Shown in pieces: positions 1 to 11,956 of a DNA stretch of 64,000 nt. Source of the stretch: Zygnema cylindricum (lineage: Eukaryota; Streptophyta; Zygnematophyceae; Zygnematales; Zygnemataceae); assembly GCA_037447655.1 (NCBI GenBank), contig JBBHKE010001362.1:124001-188000 (forward strand). The letters are read 5' to 3'. Both the position numbers and the translations under genes were made by a program. A model generated the notes under the pieces. It was not told where the DNA came from and did not search any database. It worked only from the letters and a program-made list of their open reading frames with translations. Positions within the stretch are counted from its first letter, which is position 1. Every line of letters starts with the position of its first letter.

Positions 1-40
1 CAAACTTCACCGTAAATCAGTACGAGAGCTAAAAAAAAAA

Positions 41-246
41 CTACACCGCTCGTCGTTATTAACGTTAAAGATTTATTAGTGATAATGCGAAATAAGAATT
101 AATAATATTAATTTAGTGCAAGGGAGACGTGGCAGATTGTAGTTGACGTCCTTAAATAATGTTGTTAACACTACTTTGTGATTTTTGGCCAGAAAAATTC
201 GCGACCGAATTAGTGTTATTAACTCTAACAACGATGAGCGGTGTAG
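41..246. mobile_element. Short TIR element (MITE, family C)
   Basis: Terminal inverted repeats begin CTACACCGCTCGTCGTTATT on the left and end with the imperfect inverse (AACGATGAGCGGTGTAG) on the right. It has no coding capacity. This is one of at least nine members in the window; the shared terminal core is ATCGCTATTAG. The internal motif ATTTTTGGCCAGAAAAAT resembles those of the copies at 22610 and 52036. Confidence 0.65.
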
Positions 247-970
247 CGTCAAGAAAAAATACTTACCATCATTCATACCAAGGTTCAAGAAGTGAAATTC
301 AAGACCACCAATATATAGTGCCATTATTGTTAACAACGATACTAAGTGTATTGCATGTCCTTGCTTAACGCAACATCCAATCAAAATTTTTGATTAGTGA
401 GACCCACTACCAGACAAAAGAAACAACTCACTCATTTCATCTCAAACCAAATGTCTGAAATTGCATGGAAAAGACTCGCTTATCTGAAGTACAAATGTGA
501 ATAAGAAAAGAACAGTATTGCCATTGCCACATTAATTAACTGTTTCAAATTTCTTCATCGCCAAAAAAACTTCAAAAAAAAAAACTTGAAAACAAAAAAA
601 ATCATTCGATCATAATCAATGACGGCTTGAAATACATATGAAACTGTTCATGTTTCAGAGACCATATTGGGATACTCGCGAATTTTACTGCCAGAAACCA
701 AACTGAATTACAAAAGATCGAAAACTAAACAGCAAATAAAAAGTACTATTTACATGTTTTCAAAGTGATATTTACAATCTCTTGACAAGAAAGAAAAAGA
801 AACCCTAAAACCCTTGAAACCCTATAAAACCCTAAAAACAACCGTCTCAAACATAACACCAAAAAAGAGATCGGACCACAAAACGCCAAAAAATAACACC
901 AGGCGGATAATAACTGCCTAGTTAACAAACAGAAGGAAAAGTCTTCAAAAAGTTTCTAAAAAATCTACTT
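247..970. other. Intergenic DNA with telomere-like boxes
   Basis: This lies downstream of the STK19 stop codon. It is AT-rich with no supported gene. Positions 800-838 carry four degenerate CCCTAAA-type units (AACCCTAAAACCCTTGAAAC and onward). They look like an interstitial telo-box cluster rather than a true telomere. Confidence 0.5.
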
Positions 971-3900
971 TTAACGAGAAGTTAGTCTCAATAGTGGTCC
1001 TGCAGTTGTGGGAATAACATCCACAAGCCCTAAACCTTGCAAATCTCTAATATGAAACCGCATCCCTAGTTTCGAAAACCTTAATTTTTGTTTCATAAAT
1101 TGTGACTGTAAGGTTTCTCCAAACTTCTTCCGTGATAGTAAACCTAAAACCTCCTTTCTACCCTGTTTTCCCAACCACATAAAAAAACCTCCAACATTTT
1201 CATGTCATGATTTCCCAACCTAGTAATATACCAAGTAGAGAAGACATAACCACAACTGCGAAAAGACAACACAGATATTTCATATGTAAACTAAACAAAA
1301 AGTTTAACTTTAACTTTATTATCAAGGACCTAATAAAGTACATGTTTGACTCCAAGGAATTAATACAAGCTAATGCATATTATTTAGCATTCAGCCTATT
1401 TGGGATTAAACCAAGAACTAAAAATGTGTTTTTTGATAGTTTACTAACATATTTGCTCAAAACGACGGATTGAACAATGTTGCTTTTGTTCCGAAAATGT
1501 TGCTTTTGTTCCGAATATGTTCCGAGTATGTTCCGAGTAATATTTTAAATCCGGTAGGAAGAAACCACCCTGTTTAAATTACTGTCTTTTACCCTGAGAG
1601 AAAATTTCAGGTCACCTATTGCTTGATCTAACTTTTTGAGGACAATTTTTTTAGGATGTTTCATAATGTTGTACATAATACCGATTCATCAAAAACATCA
1701 CAATACCATACGATGAAAGCATCGTACTGAAGACAAGGTTGATATAGATGATATTCAATACAAATTGTAGAAACAGTACAAGTTGCGGAGTTTATGTGGA
1801 CCCGTTTTTATGTATTATTTTGAGGAAGGTGTACCAAATATCGGACTTGATACTGAAACATGTATTGAGGAGTTAAAGAAAACCTTCGAATGAATGTTGA
1901 GAAATTGGCCACGATAAACATCACAAATGTTTCATCGTGATTATGATGATACTGACGACAATGAGGACGATGATAGTGATAATAATGATGACGATGATGT
2001 TGATGATCCCATAAAAGCCCAAAAACCATACCTGTACCAAACTCTTCAATATGGAACCAACATTTGGCATGGAAAACCAATAAGCTGTTCCGTCAGTTAA
2101 TTGTCGAACCTGTACACCAAAACACAACAAAAACTCAAAAAAAAACTGTAAGAATGCTGCGAGCCTTAACTTTTTTAATTCTGTTCGTATTCCAACCTCC
2201 AAACGTCTCCATGAAAAAGAGAGAATTGAAAAAAAAGAGAAAAAATGCGTATACTGTCCTCTCCAAAAGCAGCGAATAAAGGACTAACGGACCCGCTTTC
2301 CGTTAAAAAGACTCTCATAATCCCAGAACAAGACAAAATAAATAGGAGACAGGAATACTGTTTAAGCTTTTTTTTCCTATCTGAAAATCCTTGTGCAAAA
2401 AAACTGTCACAGGTCACAAACACTGCATAGATTTATGTTTTGAAAATGTATGCATTTTTTAGAAACACCATGGGGCAAATATTGCACATGGAGAAAGGGA
2501 GGAAATGAGAGAGGAGAAAGAAAAGAGTTGACAGAGGGGGAGGGAGAGGATACCAGAAGGCCTCCCTGAATGAGGAGAGAGATGTGGTTGTCCTCTACCT
2601 CCCCTCCTCCAATAGCCAGTAAATGGACCTGAAGCTCAAGGTGATCGCCCCACACTCATATATCAACAAATTTGTTTAAATTAACGATATATCAAATCTA
2701 AAAAACACATTTTATTTGCAAATTCCGACTGGGTATGCTTAGATTGACGTTTTATCGAAAGTCCAAAAAAGCCAGACATTTTTGGTTCCTTCTAAGACCC
2801 TTCACCACTATTAGCATGGATACTAAAAAGGTCACATTTGTGTCAACACGCTAAAATCGGTGAACTTATTTTCAGATACAAGTGCACCCCACATAGCCCA
2901 AAAAAGACAAAACTAGGTAAAATTCTAAATGTTGAATACAGGCTCGAAAACATATAACAAAACCAAGTCAATATTTAGTGTTGAACACGGGTCTTAAAAA
3001 GAAATAGTAATCAAGCTAAGGGCCTTGTCATTAGTCAATTTGAACCTTTCAATGTGAGCAGAAGACTGTTTAAAATTGACTGAAGGTATGAGAATTTTCC
3101 CGACAAAAAAAATAAAAAGGCACATGGGCCTCATAAGTCTTGTTAAAAAAGTGACCACCAGGGACACCATCAATATCGGCATTTACTACCGATTTCTATC
3201 ACTCTGAACTTTCACACATTTTTGTGAGTAATTGTCAAGGACTTACTGAAAACGATATAATTGACTCAGAGTTACTGATTTCTCTGACTGGTTGTACAGC
3301 TTTTGAGAGTTTTTTGACCAACTGTATAGAAATTACTAATAAAACAGTACAAAACTGAACAAAACAATACGGAACTGTGGAAACTATATGACCACAGTAA
3401 CATTGTGGACGCAGTAAATCCCAATAGTGCAATTCCTTTATCACTGCCATAAAAAAAGTTAACCATTTAAAGACAAGTTTCCATACCATAAGGGGGCCCG
3501 CAAACTTTTTATAACCTAGTAAGTCGCAAGTAGGAGATTAAAATTTACTCACATTGCTGTAAGTGATTGTAGTAATCATACAAATAATATGTGCGATACG
3601 TATTGTCACAACTACTCACTTTTGTATATGCAATTCCCCTATTACCAGAGAGGAGATAATTTTTGTGCTATCAGAAGAGGAGAATTTTGTTATATGTATG
3701 CACACTTATTTCTTCTCTATCCTTCCATTCCTTTCCGTTCCCAATTTTTCTTCCCAAATTTCGTGATGCAGGTAGAATCAAAAGAAAAAGTAAAAAATAA
3801 AAAAGAAAAAAAGAGCCACAAGAACTTACGAGCTCGGTGTGTGTAATTCCCGCGGAGAGGTAGACAGGAAGCACATGTGTCCGAAACCAATAAAAAACAA

Positions 3901-4941
3901 TCCCCATTTTTTCTGAAGATTTTTTCATCGAAGATTTGCTTTCCATCTCTTTCTGAGCAGTTGCCACCTGTCACCATCCACTTCTCCTTCTTATCTTCAG
4001 TCAACGGTTTCAGATAATTACACTGTCCACCGCTATTAGTGTTAACCATTTTTCAGGCAGTAAAACGTCTTTGACTTTATTTTCAACCGTTAGATCGTTT
4101 TTTTTTTTTACTGGATCAATTCAAAAGGTAAATTACTTTTCGATGCTTGCCTTAAATAGAAAATCCAACGATTGAAAACGAAGTTAAAAAGTTTTACTGC
4201 CCAAAAAGTGTTTCACACTAATCATGATGGGAAGTGTACTTCTCGCCGATTCTTGCTTCAATTATCTTCAGTTTTCTAGAGAATTACTAACAAACTCTCC
4301 ACTTATATTATGAAAATTATGATAGAATAGGATAACGATGCCTTCAACGATATACAGGAGAGATGAAGGTAAGTTTAAACCTCAACAAATCCACGTCTAA
4401 GTTTTGAGAATGTATTTTAACTCAAATTTCACACACCTGTTGAAGGTAATCCTCCATAAGCATAATGGCATAATCGTCCTTCGCTGTCGACAATTTAAAA
4501 ACCCGGACTTTCTTCTCCTGTTTAAGTTCCTGCAAATTTACCTTTTTCTTTCTCATTTGCCAGTCTAGTTTTCCAAAATAGATTCAAATATCAAAATTAT
4601 AATCTTGCCCTCGTTTTGAATTTAAGAACAAAACTAAAAAAAAAAAACTTTCTAATGACTCCAGTCAAAAAATGTACAGTTTAAAAATTTATCCTTACAG
4701 AGAAAAATTCCTAAAAACATTTAACAACAAAGAAGACTTGAATAAAACTCACACACCCAGTGGAGGGAGGAGGACAGGAGAGGGATGAGGAGGGGAGAGG
4801 GAGGGAGGGAGGGGGAGGGGAGGGAGGGAGAGGGAGAACGAGAGGGAGAGGGGGGGGAATGGGGATGGGTAGGTAGAGGGGGAGGGAGAGGGGGAGGGAG
4901 AGGGGGAGGGAGAGGGAGAGGGAGAGGGGGAGGGAGAGAGA

Positions 4942-4979
<38 letters not shown>

Positions 4980-4983
4980 GAGG

Positions 4984-5027
<44 letters not shown>

Positions 5028-7326
5028 AAGCTGCCTCACCCACATTACTACATTTCCGTTAGGGACAACGGAATTCTTCCCACCTCCAGCTGGCGGTCCA
5101 CCATTGTCCGGTCAGCGACACTGCTGTAGAGTTGCGATCGCAAAACAAAGGGTTTTGCAACACTCTGCAAGCAAATTTATTTCACTTTTATTTCCTTAAT
5201 ACTTTTATTTACTTACGACCCATCAAATAAATTCTCAAACCGAATTGAAGATCATCTGAAGTAGTAAAGTCTTGCCCCTTTAGCAAATCATTCATTTGTC
5301 AATTTAGGTTGTATGTGGGATAGTTTTGAAGTGAGGAAAAATGTTCCATAAGATACATTTACATTCGGATTAGTATCCGGAGAAGTATTCTTTAGTTTGA
5401 TTCGAATTTCCGTATAGAAATTTAATTAAAAACGGAAAATATTACCGCATTTTCAGCACTTTAGAACTACGTTGGGGGATCTCATAAGGTACAACATCTT
5501 TCAACGCTATTAGAATTATTGAATTATTAGTGTTAAAGAAGATTTAGTATTGACTACACTAATCTAGGGCTCAATATTTTGAACCACTCCTGTAATTTGT
5601 GTTATCATCTCCATTTTATGATATTTGGTAAAAAAACAAGCAATCAATTTAAAGTTATTGAATTTTATGGAGATAAAAAGATATTTTGGGTCAAAAAACC
5701 CCCAACAGATATTGGAGTTCTTAACTTTAATAGCAGTGAAAAGTTTACCGAAGGAATGCCGAAAAAAATCTACACAATCTTGGCTGTTGTGTCATCACAT
5801 GTATTTCTGAAAAAATACAGGATTAGAAAGCCCAAAATAGTGTGTGCCGTAAAAGATAATGTTAATACTCAAGAAAATTATTATGTAAGAAAACTTCGCT
5901 TACTTTAAGAAAATCATTTTTTTCATACACTAAAGACTCACCTTCTCCACTCTTGGAAACTCCTGAAGCATGACTTGAATAGCAACCATGGTATCGGAAG
6001 GCAATTTTCCAGCATCTGCATGAGAATGGAATATTTGAAAATGATAAGTCAACTGCTTAAATTTGACAAATAAAAGTGATTTCCAGCTGATACTTGATCA
6101 AACTCGAGCACAATCTAATATTACTTCAGTTAAAACTAGTGAAATTTATGACCAATTAGATTGAAACTGTAGTGTTATATGTGCAAAAAATGAGGAAACA
6201 ACATGTATGGTTACCTCGTATCATACTATTTAACGGTTATATAAGCATAGATGACAGTGCAATCACATGTAGAGCCTCTGTACTTTTTTGCAACGCTTGA
6301 TTAAGATTTTAACGCATTACCGAACAGATTTTGCATCCTGCTTGAGAAGACAATTCTGAACATTAAACATTTCATATACAATAATTCTATTTGAGAGACA
6401 TGGGAAAGATCATAAGTTGCACTAGTAGTGTTAATAATACTACTTAAGTCGCGACCTTTTCGGGCTGAAAATCATAAAATAGAGTTAAGAACACTATTCA
6501 CGGGAGTGGATTTACATTGACCACATCACTTTGCAGTAAATTACACCGCTGATCGCTATTAGAGTTGGTGAATTATTAGGGTAAATAATTTATTAGAATT
6601 ACCTGAAGTAAATTATGTTCGTCACGTAGCTCAATACAGGCCACTTAACTAATTGGTGTTTTTGGACACTGATTTATGATTCTGGGTCAGAAGAAAACTC
6701 ATTCAAACTAGAGACTCTAATAGCGATGGACTGTATAGTATCGTTCGAATTAAATTTGCTTTGCTTTAATACTAATACATTCGTCACACTAATAGCGATG
6801 GGTGGTGCACCAACTACAATACAGATTCAAATCATAACCACATGACAAGAATGGTTTTACAACAAAAAGATAGAATACGACAAAAAATAGGGTAAAAACT
6901 GGCTCTAACAGCTGGTTTATCTATATTACTATGATGGCTAAATCATATACACTGATCGGAGCCCAATAATAAAAATAATACAATTTTATGAATTAGCCCA
7001 AACAATCAAGACTAAAAAAGAAATACAAGATTATTTAATATTCATCAAATTAGGAAAGTGCAAAAAACATAAAAAATCTTACCAAGGACATCATCTTCGT
7101 CAGGATTGACGGTTTCGTCTCCTCTTAAACTTCCAGCGTCGTCCTCAAACATCGAAATATCTTCAGCTTTGACGTCAGAATCAACTTCTTTTCCATCAGA
7201 GGATCTTTTAAGGAGGGTGAAAGGTCCTTTTTTCAGTTTCTTAATGGTATTTGTTATTGAAGTACAAGAGGAGGAAGCAATCTTACGTTTACCTCCTCTA
7301 CCTCTGCTTTTCTCTCTATCGGCCAT
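971..7326 (-). CDS. STK19: STK19-family winged-helix protein, 8 exons
   Basis: Exons on the minus strand, 5' to 3': 7326-7083, 6015-5942, 5164-5084, 4529-4437, 3952-3830, 2592-2554, 2109-2032, 1162-971. All junctions are GT-AG and the frame closes at 924 nt (307 residues plus stop). The ATG at 7326 starts a basic, NLS-like N-terminus (KSRGRGGKRK near residues 6-15, KKLKK near 33) and an acidic stretch. The family signature follows: VLRSQLYSSVADRTMVDRQL near residues 113-132, a YWFSMPNVG segment near 227-236, and LRFSKLGMRFHIRDL plus LLRL near the C-terminus. The family was long called serine/threonine kinase 19. It is now regarded as a winged-helix nucleic-acid-binding protein of transcription-coupled repair, not a kinase, and no kinase motifs are visible here. 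Exon 6 (39 nt) is the least certain. The introns carry a GA microsatellite and several MITEs. Confidence 0.87.
4050..4207. mobile_element. Fold-back element in STK19 intron
   Basis: The left arm (about 4050-4096, beginning TTTTTCAGGCAGTAAAACG) is the imperfect inverse of the right arm (about 4160-4207, ending GTTTTACTGCCCAAAAA). The arms are roughly 45 bp and enclose about 65 bp. It lies in the intron between exons 4 and 5 of the STK19-like gene. A family C half-terminus (CACCGCTATTAGTGTTAAC) abuts it on the left at 4029-4047. Confidence 0.6.
4755..5027. repeat. GA-rich microsatellite in STK19 intron
   Basis: This is a polypurine tract built of GAGG, GGGGA and (GA)n units, lying between STK19 exons 3 and 4. 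It turns into pure (GA)n towards 5027. The long Arg/Glu-rich or Ser/Pro/Leu-rich frames across it are artefacts of the repeat. The ending lies about 57 bp from exon 3. Confidence 0.9.
6542..6810. mobile_element. Family C MITE in STK19 intron 1
   Basis: The left end TACACCGCTGATCGCTATTA is matched by the inverse at the right end (AATAGCGATGGGTGGTGCACC). The element is non-coding, in the intron separating STK19 exons 1 and 2. The DNA at 6420-6540 looks like a second, degraded member (AGTGTTAATAATACTACTTA, then CGCGACCTTTTCGGGCTGAA). Confidence 0.6.
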
Positions 7327-8584
7327 CCTTAGTAAATAAAAATTTGAGACTCTTGGAGAGGTTGCAAGATCGCCAATTCGTGAGCAAATGGAGTCTGCGC
7401 GACTTATCAAGGAGATTAGCGACTGAAAACAAAAAAAAAACTAAATTGTGGTTTGCGAGACTTTTTTGGCACTTGTTATAAGTGTGTTTTTTTTTGCTTT
7501 TGAAACTTTGTAGAAACTTATAATGTTCATTTAAGCTGATTTTTTTATAAATTCAAACTCGCGTAATGACTTTGCTCATGGTTTTGTTACTTTCGGCCCA
7601 TTATATGTTTATGTTTTATTTGTTATTTTACTTTCCCTAAAATCGCATAACTTGTTTTTTTATTTGTTACAAAAAGACGTGTAACCTTTAATGTTGTCGA
7701 AGTTAATGTTTTTTGTAACCTATTTCACAAAATGTTCATTTTCATTAGTATTCACAAAATAAAATATTTAATATTTGCTGCCTAGTGCTTAATAAGAGGA
7801 ATAGTTAAAATCTCCACCAGAAATTTAGAGACAGAAAATTACACTTAAAAATAACCAAATATGAAAAGAAACTGTTTCAAAAGTATAGCTAGTTTGCAGG
7901 AGAACTGTTTCAAAAGTATTAACAGAAAAAACTGAAATGAAAAATCGGTTGACAAACCAGAAAATCAGAATTGTTCCCTGCGCTCATGTCGATATTGGCC
8001 GTATAGCCTCGAAGTGCATCCTGCCGCTTTAAAGTCCCATCTGGACGGCAAAATTTCGCGTGCATACGAGCTAATACATTATAGTACGCACTTAAAGGAT
8101 GAATAATTTTTTTTCCGTACTTAAATCGTTCATGTTGAAATACCAGTTTATTGCGTTGGGCATATGCCAATCTTCGTACAAACTACAAAGTCAACATTCG
8201 CTCACAAAAATACGAACTGTACAATATTATGTTTGTTGATCTTTTGACTTTCTTTCTACGGTTCTAGGACAGCCAGCTAATAAAGCGCGTCGAAGGAGCT
8301 GCCGTGTGGGATTTATTTTATTATCTATCTTTATCTCAACTCCTAATGGCTAAGGGTACTTTCGCATATGCTAAATTTACACTTATTTTCTGTCGTTTTC
8401 CTCAATAACTTAGAAAAAAAACGAGAAAATACGCAGTCGTACCAGAAAATTGAAATTACCGCCGTACAAGTTGCGTTACCTTTAAACTTCACATGTACTA
8501 AAACTTGTCCTTTAGCGCGATGCATTTTGTCGTCTAACGCATTTCGACTCACACTTTCGTGTCCATTCAGCTCATCTTCAAACC
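7327..8584. other. Intergenic region upstream of STK19
   Basis: This is the 5' flank of the minus-strand STK19-like gene. The first few hundred bases should hold its promoter and 5' UTR, but I see no convincing TATA box. Several short open frames (for example 7919-8170, minus) have no recognisable similarity and no splice support. I see no other element. Confidence 0.4.
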
Positions 8585-9750
8585 ATAGTTCAAAAGTAGG
8601 TGAAAGTAGGCCCATACAATATGCTTATTGTACGCAAAACATACAATATGACCTTAAGACCCATATTGTATTGGTCGCAAAACATAGTTGTTCAAAACGT
8701 ATTTTACGCACGTTTGAACGCTCGTACAATACGTAGAAACTGGAGAGGTCGATTTGAAAAAAACGTTAATGATTTTTTTCCGTACAAATTCGTACATTTT
8801 TAAAAAATTGAATTGAACATGTACCGCAGTTTGTACGCTTTCCGTTAAATGAGGGCGAAAAACAATATGTAATTAAATTATTATCACACTCTATTGAACA
8901 AATCGAAACATTTACTATATCTGGTTAAGAACGAGATTACCGGTCACTTGGACAGCGTATACATGCCCAGGCGCAAGTTCAGATCCTGCGACATTCAGTT
9001 TTAGTACTATTCTTCGTCAACGGCGTCAACGACAAATTTACTAACTACTGCCATGACGTCGGTAATGGCGTCTTCTGTGATTTTTAGCGTTCAGCTGTTC
9101 AAGTAATAATGGCGGCTTCTTTTCGAAATTTGAAGAGACGCCCGTACAAAATTTGAACTCACGGCGCTCAAATAGTGTGACGTCGCAACGTCTCTTTTTG
9201 GAAATATTTGTAGACGTCACATTATTTTCACGTGCAATCCATGTACAATTCTGTTCGGTTTACTGAACAGGAAGTACGGATACGTGCATCGTTTTTTTTT
9301 TGTAAACTACCGTACAGTTTCCGTAAAAAATCTAACAGTTACAGTATTTTGTTTATTCGTTCCCGTAATATGTCAGTTTCAGTTTACAGTAGACATTTTT
9401 TTGCTTATTTTTCAAAAGTCACGTACAATACGTAGAAACTGGAAAAAATGGAAAAAATCCGCGTATTGAACAACTAGGTCGCAAAATGAGAAAAAATAGT
9501 AACAGGGTTGAGTTGCACTTCGATCGATAAAGAATTAAACGTATTGTCTAACTTTTGAAAAAGATTCGGACAAAAAAATATATTTTTGTGAGTTTTGAGG
9601 TATTTTTTATTTAAACCGACAGATTTAGACGATCGGACGGTCGCTGATCAAAGTAGCGATTTAAGAAGATCACATGAAAAGCCCATAACACAACTTAAGA
9701 TAAAGGCGCCTACAAAAGGCCTACAATAGAAACACCTACTTTTGAACTAT
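8585..9750. mobile_element. TIR element, family A (about 1.17 kb)
   Basis: Terminal inverted repeats are ATAGTTCAAAAGTAGGTG at the left and its exact inverse CACCTACTTTTGAACTAT at the right. The left side shares AAAGTAGGCCCATACAATAT with the copies at 25724, 33944 and 40538. The right 140 bp match 40690-40840 closely. The interior (9110-9450) reads as the inverse of sequence at 25820-26180 and 55800-56200. It is rich in CGTAC/GTACG motifs and has no transposase frame, so it is probably non-autonomous. Confidence 0.7.
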
Positions 9751-9756
9751 GCCGCA

Positions 9757-9800
9757 AACTTTATATAAAATCACCTCGCGAGGTGATTTTAAATAAAGTT
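9757..9800. repeat. Long palindrome centred on CTCGCGAG
   Basis: Positions 9767-9790 form a perfect 24-bp palindrome with CTCGCGAG at its centre. An imperfect extension (ACTTTAT outward on the left, ATAAAGT on the right) makes about 42 bp. It lies just outside the right end of the family A element. The same centre recurs at 10735-10758. Confidence 0.8.
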
Positions 9801-10492
9801 CCATGAGGTGAGCGAATAGTCAGATGTTGTCGCACGTGTCGGAAGTTTTTTACAATTTTTGTGGCCGTAGTACCAAAAAAAAACTCACTGCACGTTTCCA
9901 ACCGATGCGTGACTTTTTTCCGTACAAGGGCCGTGGAGGGGTCTCAACCAACGAACGCCATTTCGCAAAAGCGAAGTCCAGGGAAAGCGCCTCTCTCTCC
10001 CTCCCACTCCCACTATCGCGTCTATCTCACAACTATTGCAATTAAAAACGTCAATAATGATAACAAATGAAATATCTCTAAAAACGATTTATTTTTACTG
10101 TGTTTGGGCGTATTTTTATAGCAAGTAGAGTGAGAAAATACTAAAAAACAAATTCGGGAAACCATGGCGGAAAATTTTAGAATTTGTGACGTAAGCGCTG
10201 TCATAATTTGAGCGCGACGTCAAAATGTCACAAACACTAAACATCTACAATGTCACAAGTAGGTAGACGTCTACAACCATCGCTATTTTGTAAACATCAC
10301 CAATTCTCGCGATTTTGTAGTGGTGTACAACCGTCACAAATTACACCCCACGTCTACATCCTTCACAATCTAAAGTACCGATATCATTTCTTTGCATACG
10401 AATGATCTGAAAGTAGTACGGAGAATCTTCGCTAAAAACAAAGTTACAAGATTAAAGTTCGGGTTACGTGCGAAAGTTACCCTAAGGGTAAC
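9801..10492. other. Intergenic repeat-derived DNA
   Basis: No gene is supported. The stretch contains scattered CGTAC motifs and a phrase CGTCTACA/TGTAGACGT repeated several times between 10240 and 10360. That suggests remnants of a TIR element. Confidence 0.35.
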
Positions 10493-11233
10493 ATTCCATT
10501 AGACGAACAGTGGGGATCGTTACTGGAAGCCGTACGTTTTCGTACACCGACGTACAGAGCCCTAGCATATTTTTTTTGTCAAACCAAACATCGTTACTGG
10601 AAAGCTGTCGGGAAGCTCCAAATGATGTAGGCGTAATTGATGACCGTTGAATATTTCATTTTTAAGATACGCGAAGCAATCGCGCACATCATCCAGTGGG
10701 ACGCAACTCTCCTCGCAATGAGAGTTGTGGGGTGCAACTCTCCTCGCGAGGAGAGTTGTGTCCTACTGGATGATTACCATTGGTACACGTGAAAAAACAA
10801 AAAAAAAAATACTTTGAACAAGCGATCACGGGCCTACACGTCGTACATGCCATGTGCCTCCTTCCACGTTGGATGCGGGTCATCCGAAAATATCCTCGCA
10901 CGCTTCGTCGGACATCCACCGACATTCAAAGTTTGCCGCTTCTTTTTGCCATTCCGTTTCAAAATTTCGATTTCCATTTTCAAATTCAAAATCTGGCCGC
11001 AAACTTGACGTACGGATCATTAACTACCTCCTGTTTTACAGATAGTTCGTTTTGACTTTCCGTATGGAGATTTTCTTAATATTTATAAAATTTGGACTCT
11101 AACCTATGTGGCGCCAATCATAATTGAGGAAGGTTTGTTACTGGCTTGACAAAATGGAGCGAAATTCTAGTAAAAACTGTCAGTAGATTTGTCCATTCAT
11201 TTAATGGGACCGCCTAATAGAATGTTACCCTAA
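10493..11233. mobile_element. TIR element, family B, with internal T-shaped repeat
   Basis: The left terminus TAAGGGTAACATTCCATTAG is matched by the inverse of the right terminus (CCTAATAGAATGTTACCCTAA). Length is about 741 bp. An internal inverted-repeat structure lies at 10688-10774: a 15-bp base stem (10688-10702 with 10760-10774, one mismatch) encloses two side-by-side hairpins, the second (10735-10758) a perfect 24-bp palindrome. No transposase is seen. Relatives are at 24413, 32673 and 52494. Confidence 0.7.
10688..10774. repeat. T-shaped (three-way junction) inverted repeat
   Basis: The base stem begins ATCATCCAGTGGGAC and closes with GTCCTACTGGATGAT. Between the arms lie hairpin 1 (CAACTCT at 10704-10710 with AGAGTTG at 10721-10727) and hairpin 2 (10735-10758, perfect). 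Single-stranded DNA or RNA of this region should fold as a T or cloverleaf. Confidence 0.75.
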
Positions 11234-11391
11234 CAAAGTTTCGTCTTTTCCAAGATGAGCCAGCTCTAATCCCGCATTGACTCTCAGTTTTATAATTTTG
11301 GACCATGCGTGAGCTATTCACAGTAACCTACGATAAACAACATGTAAAATCATGGAACCGTGAAAAACAATATAATTGTAGGTTTGTTGGT

Positions 11392-11956
11392 GGTACACCG
11401 CCAATCGCTATTAGCGTACAGGTTTCTTTAGCGTATAGGAATAAATACAGTGATTTACGCTAATTAGGAATTTGAAAAATTAAAAAAAAAACATACATTA
11501 TTATTGGTTACTAATGCTAATTTGGGTCTTTGAAAAAAAAATGTCGGTCGCATACATGCATACACTAATATAGGTACTTGTACAAAATCTGACAAATCGT
11601 ACACAAATCGTACGTTCACACAGTCGAAGCGTGGTTGTTGGACGAATATGTGTGAACGTGATACTTGATAGCCCAATTTCATCCCCTTTTTTGAGCGCAT
11701 ATTCTCATGCGTCCCCGGTTACTAAAATTCATTAATTTTACTTTTTCACTCAAAAGGTACGATTTTGTACGGTCTGATACTGACCGTACACCACACTATT
11801 TAAAAGACAACGTACTTTCGTTTTGTACGGTACTTGGAAAAAAACTAAAAATGGCGTAAAGAAAATAACAGAATAAGTTATGCTACTTGAGAATTTGAAA
11901 AAAAAAAGCGGGACGGAATTAGTATACATTACGGTAATAGCGATTGGCGGTGTACC
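11392..11956. mobile_element. Family C TIR element, 565 bp
   Basis: It is bounded by a perfect 22-bp inverted repeat that starts GGTACACCGCCAATCGCTAT. It contains a segment at about 11755-11880 (CGTACACCACACTATTTAAA) also present at about 55680-55780. There is no protein-coding frame of its own. Confidence 0.75.

Noticed and set aside
800-838. Chromosome end
   Set aside because: Only a few degenerate CCCTAAA units, flanked on both sides by ordinary sequence and a gene.
1207-1473. 88-codon plus-strand frame
   Set aside because: Lies in the STK19 intron between exons 7 and 8, Lys/Asn/Phe-biased, with no similarity recognised.
4711-5129. Long open frames on both strands rich in Ser/Leu/Pro or Arg/Glu/Gly
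   Set aside because: They are artefacts of the GA/CT microsatellite inside an STK19 intron; the true coding here is exon 3 (5164-5084) only.
5579-5908. 109-codon plus-strand frame in STK19 intron 2
   Set aside because: No recognisable domain and no splice or promoter support; AT-rich intron on the opposite strand.
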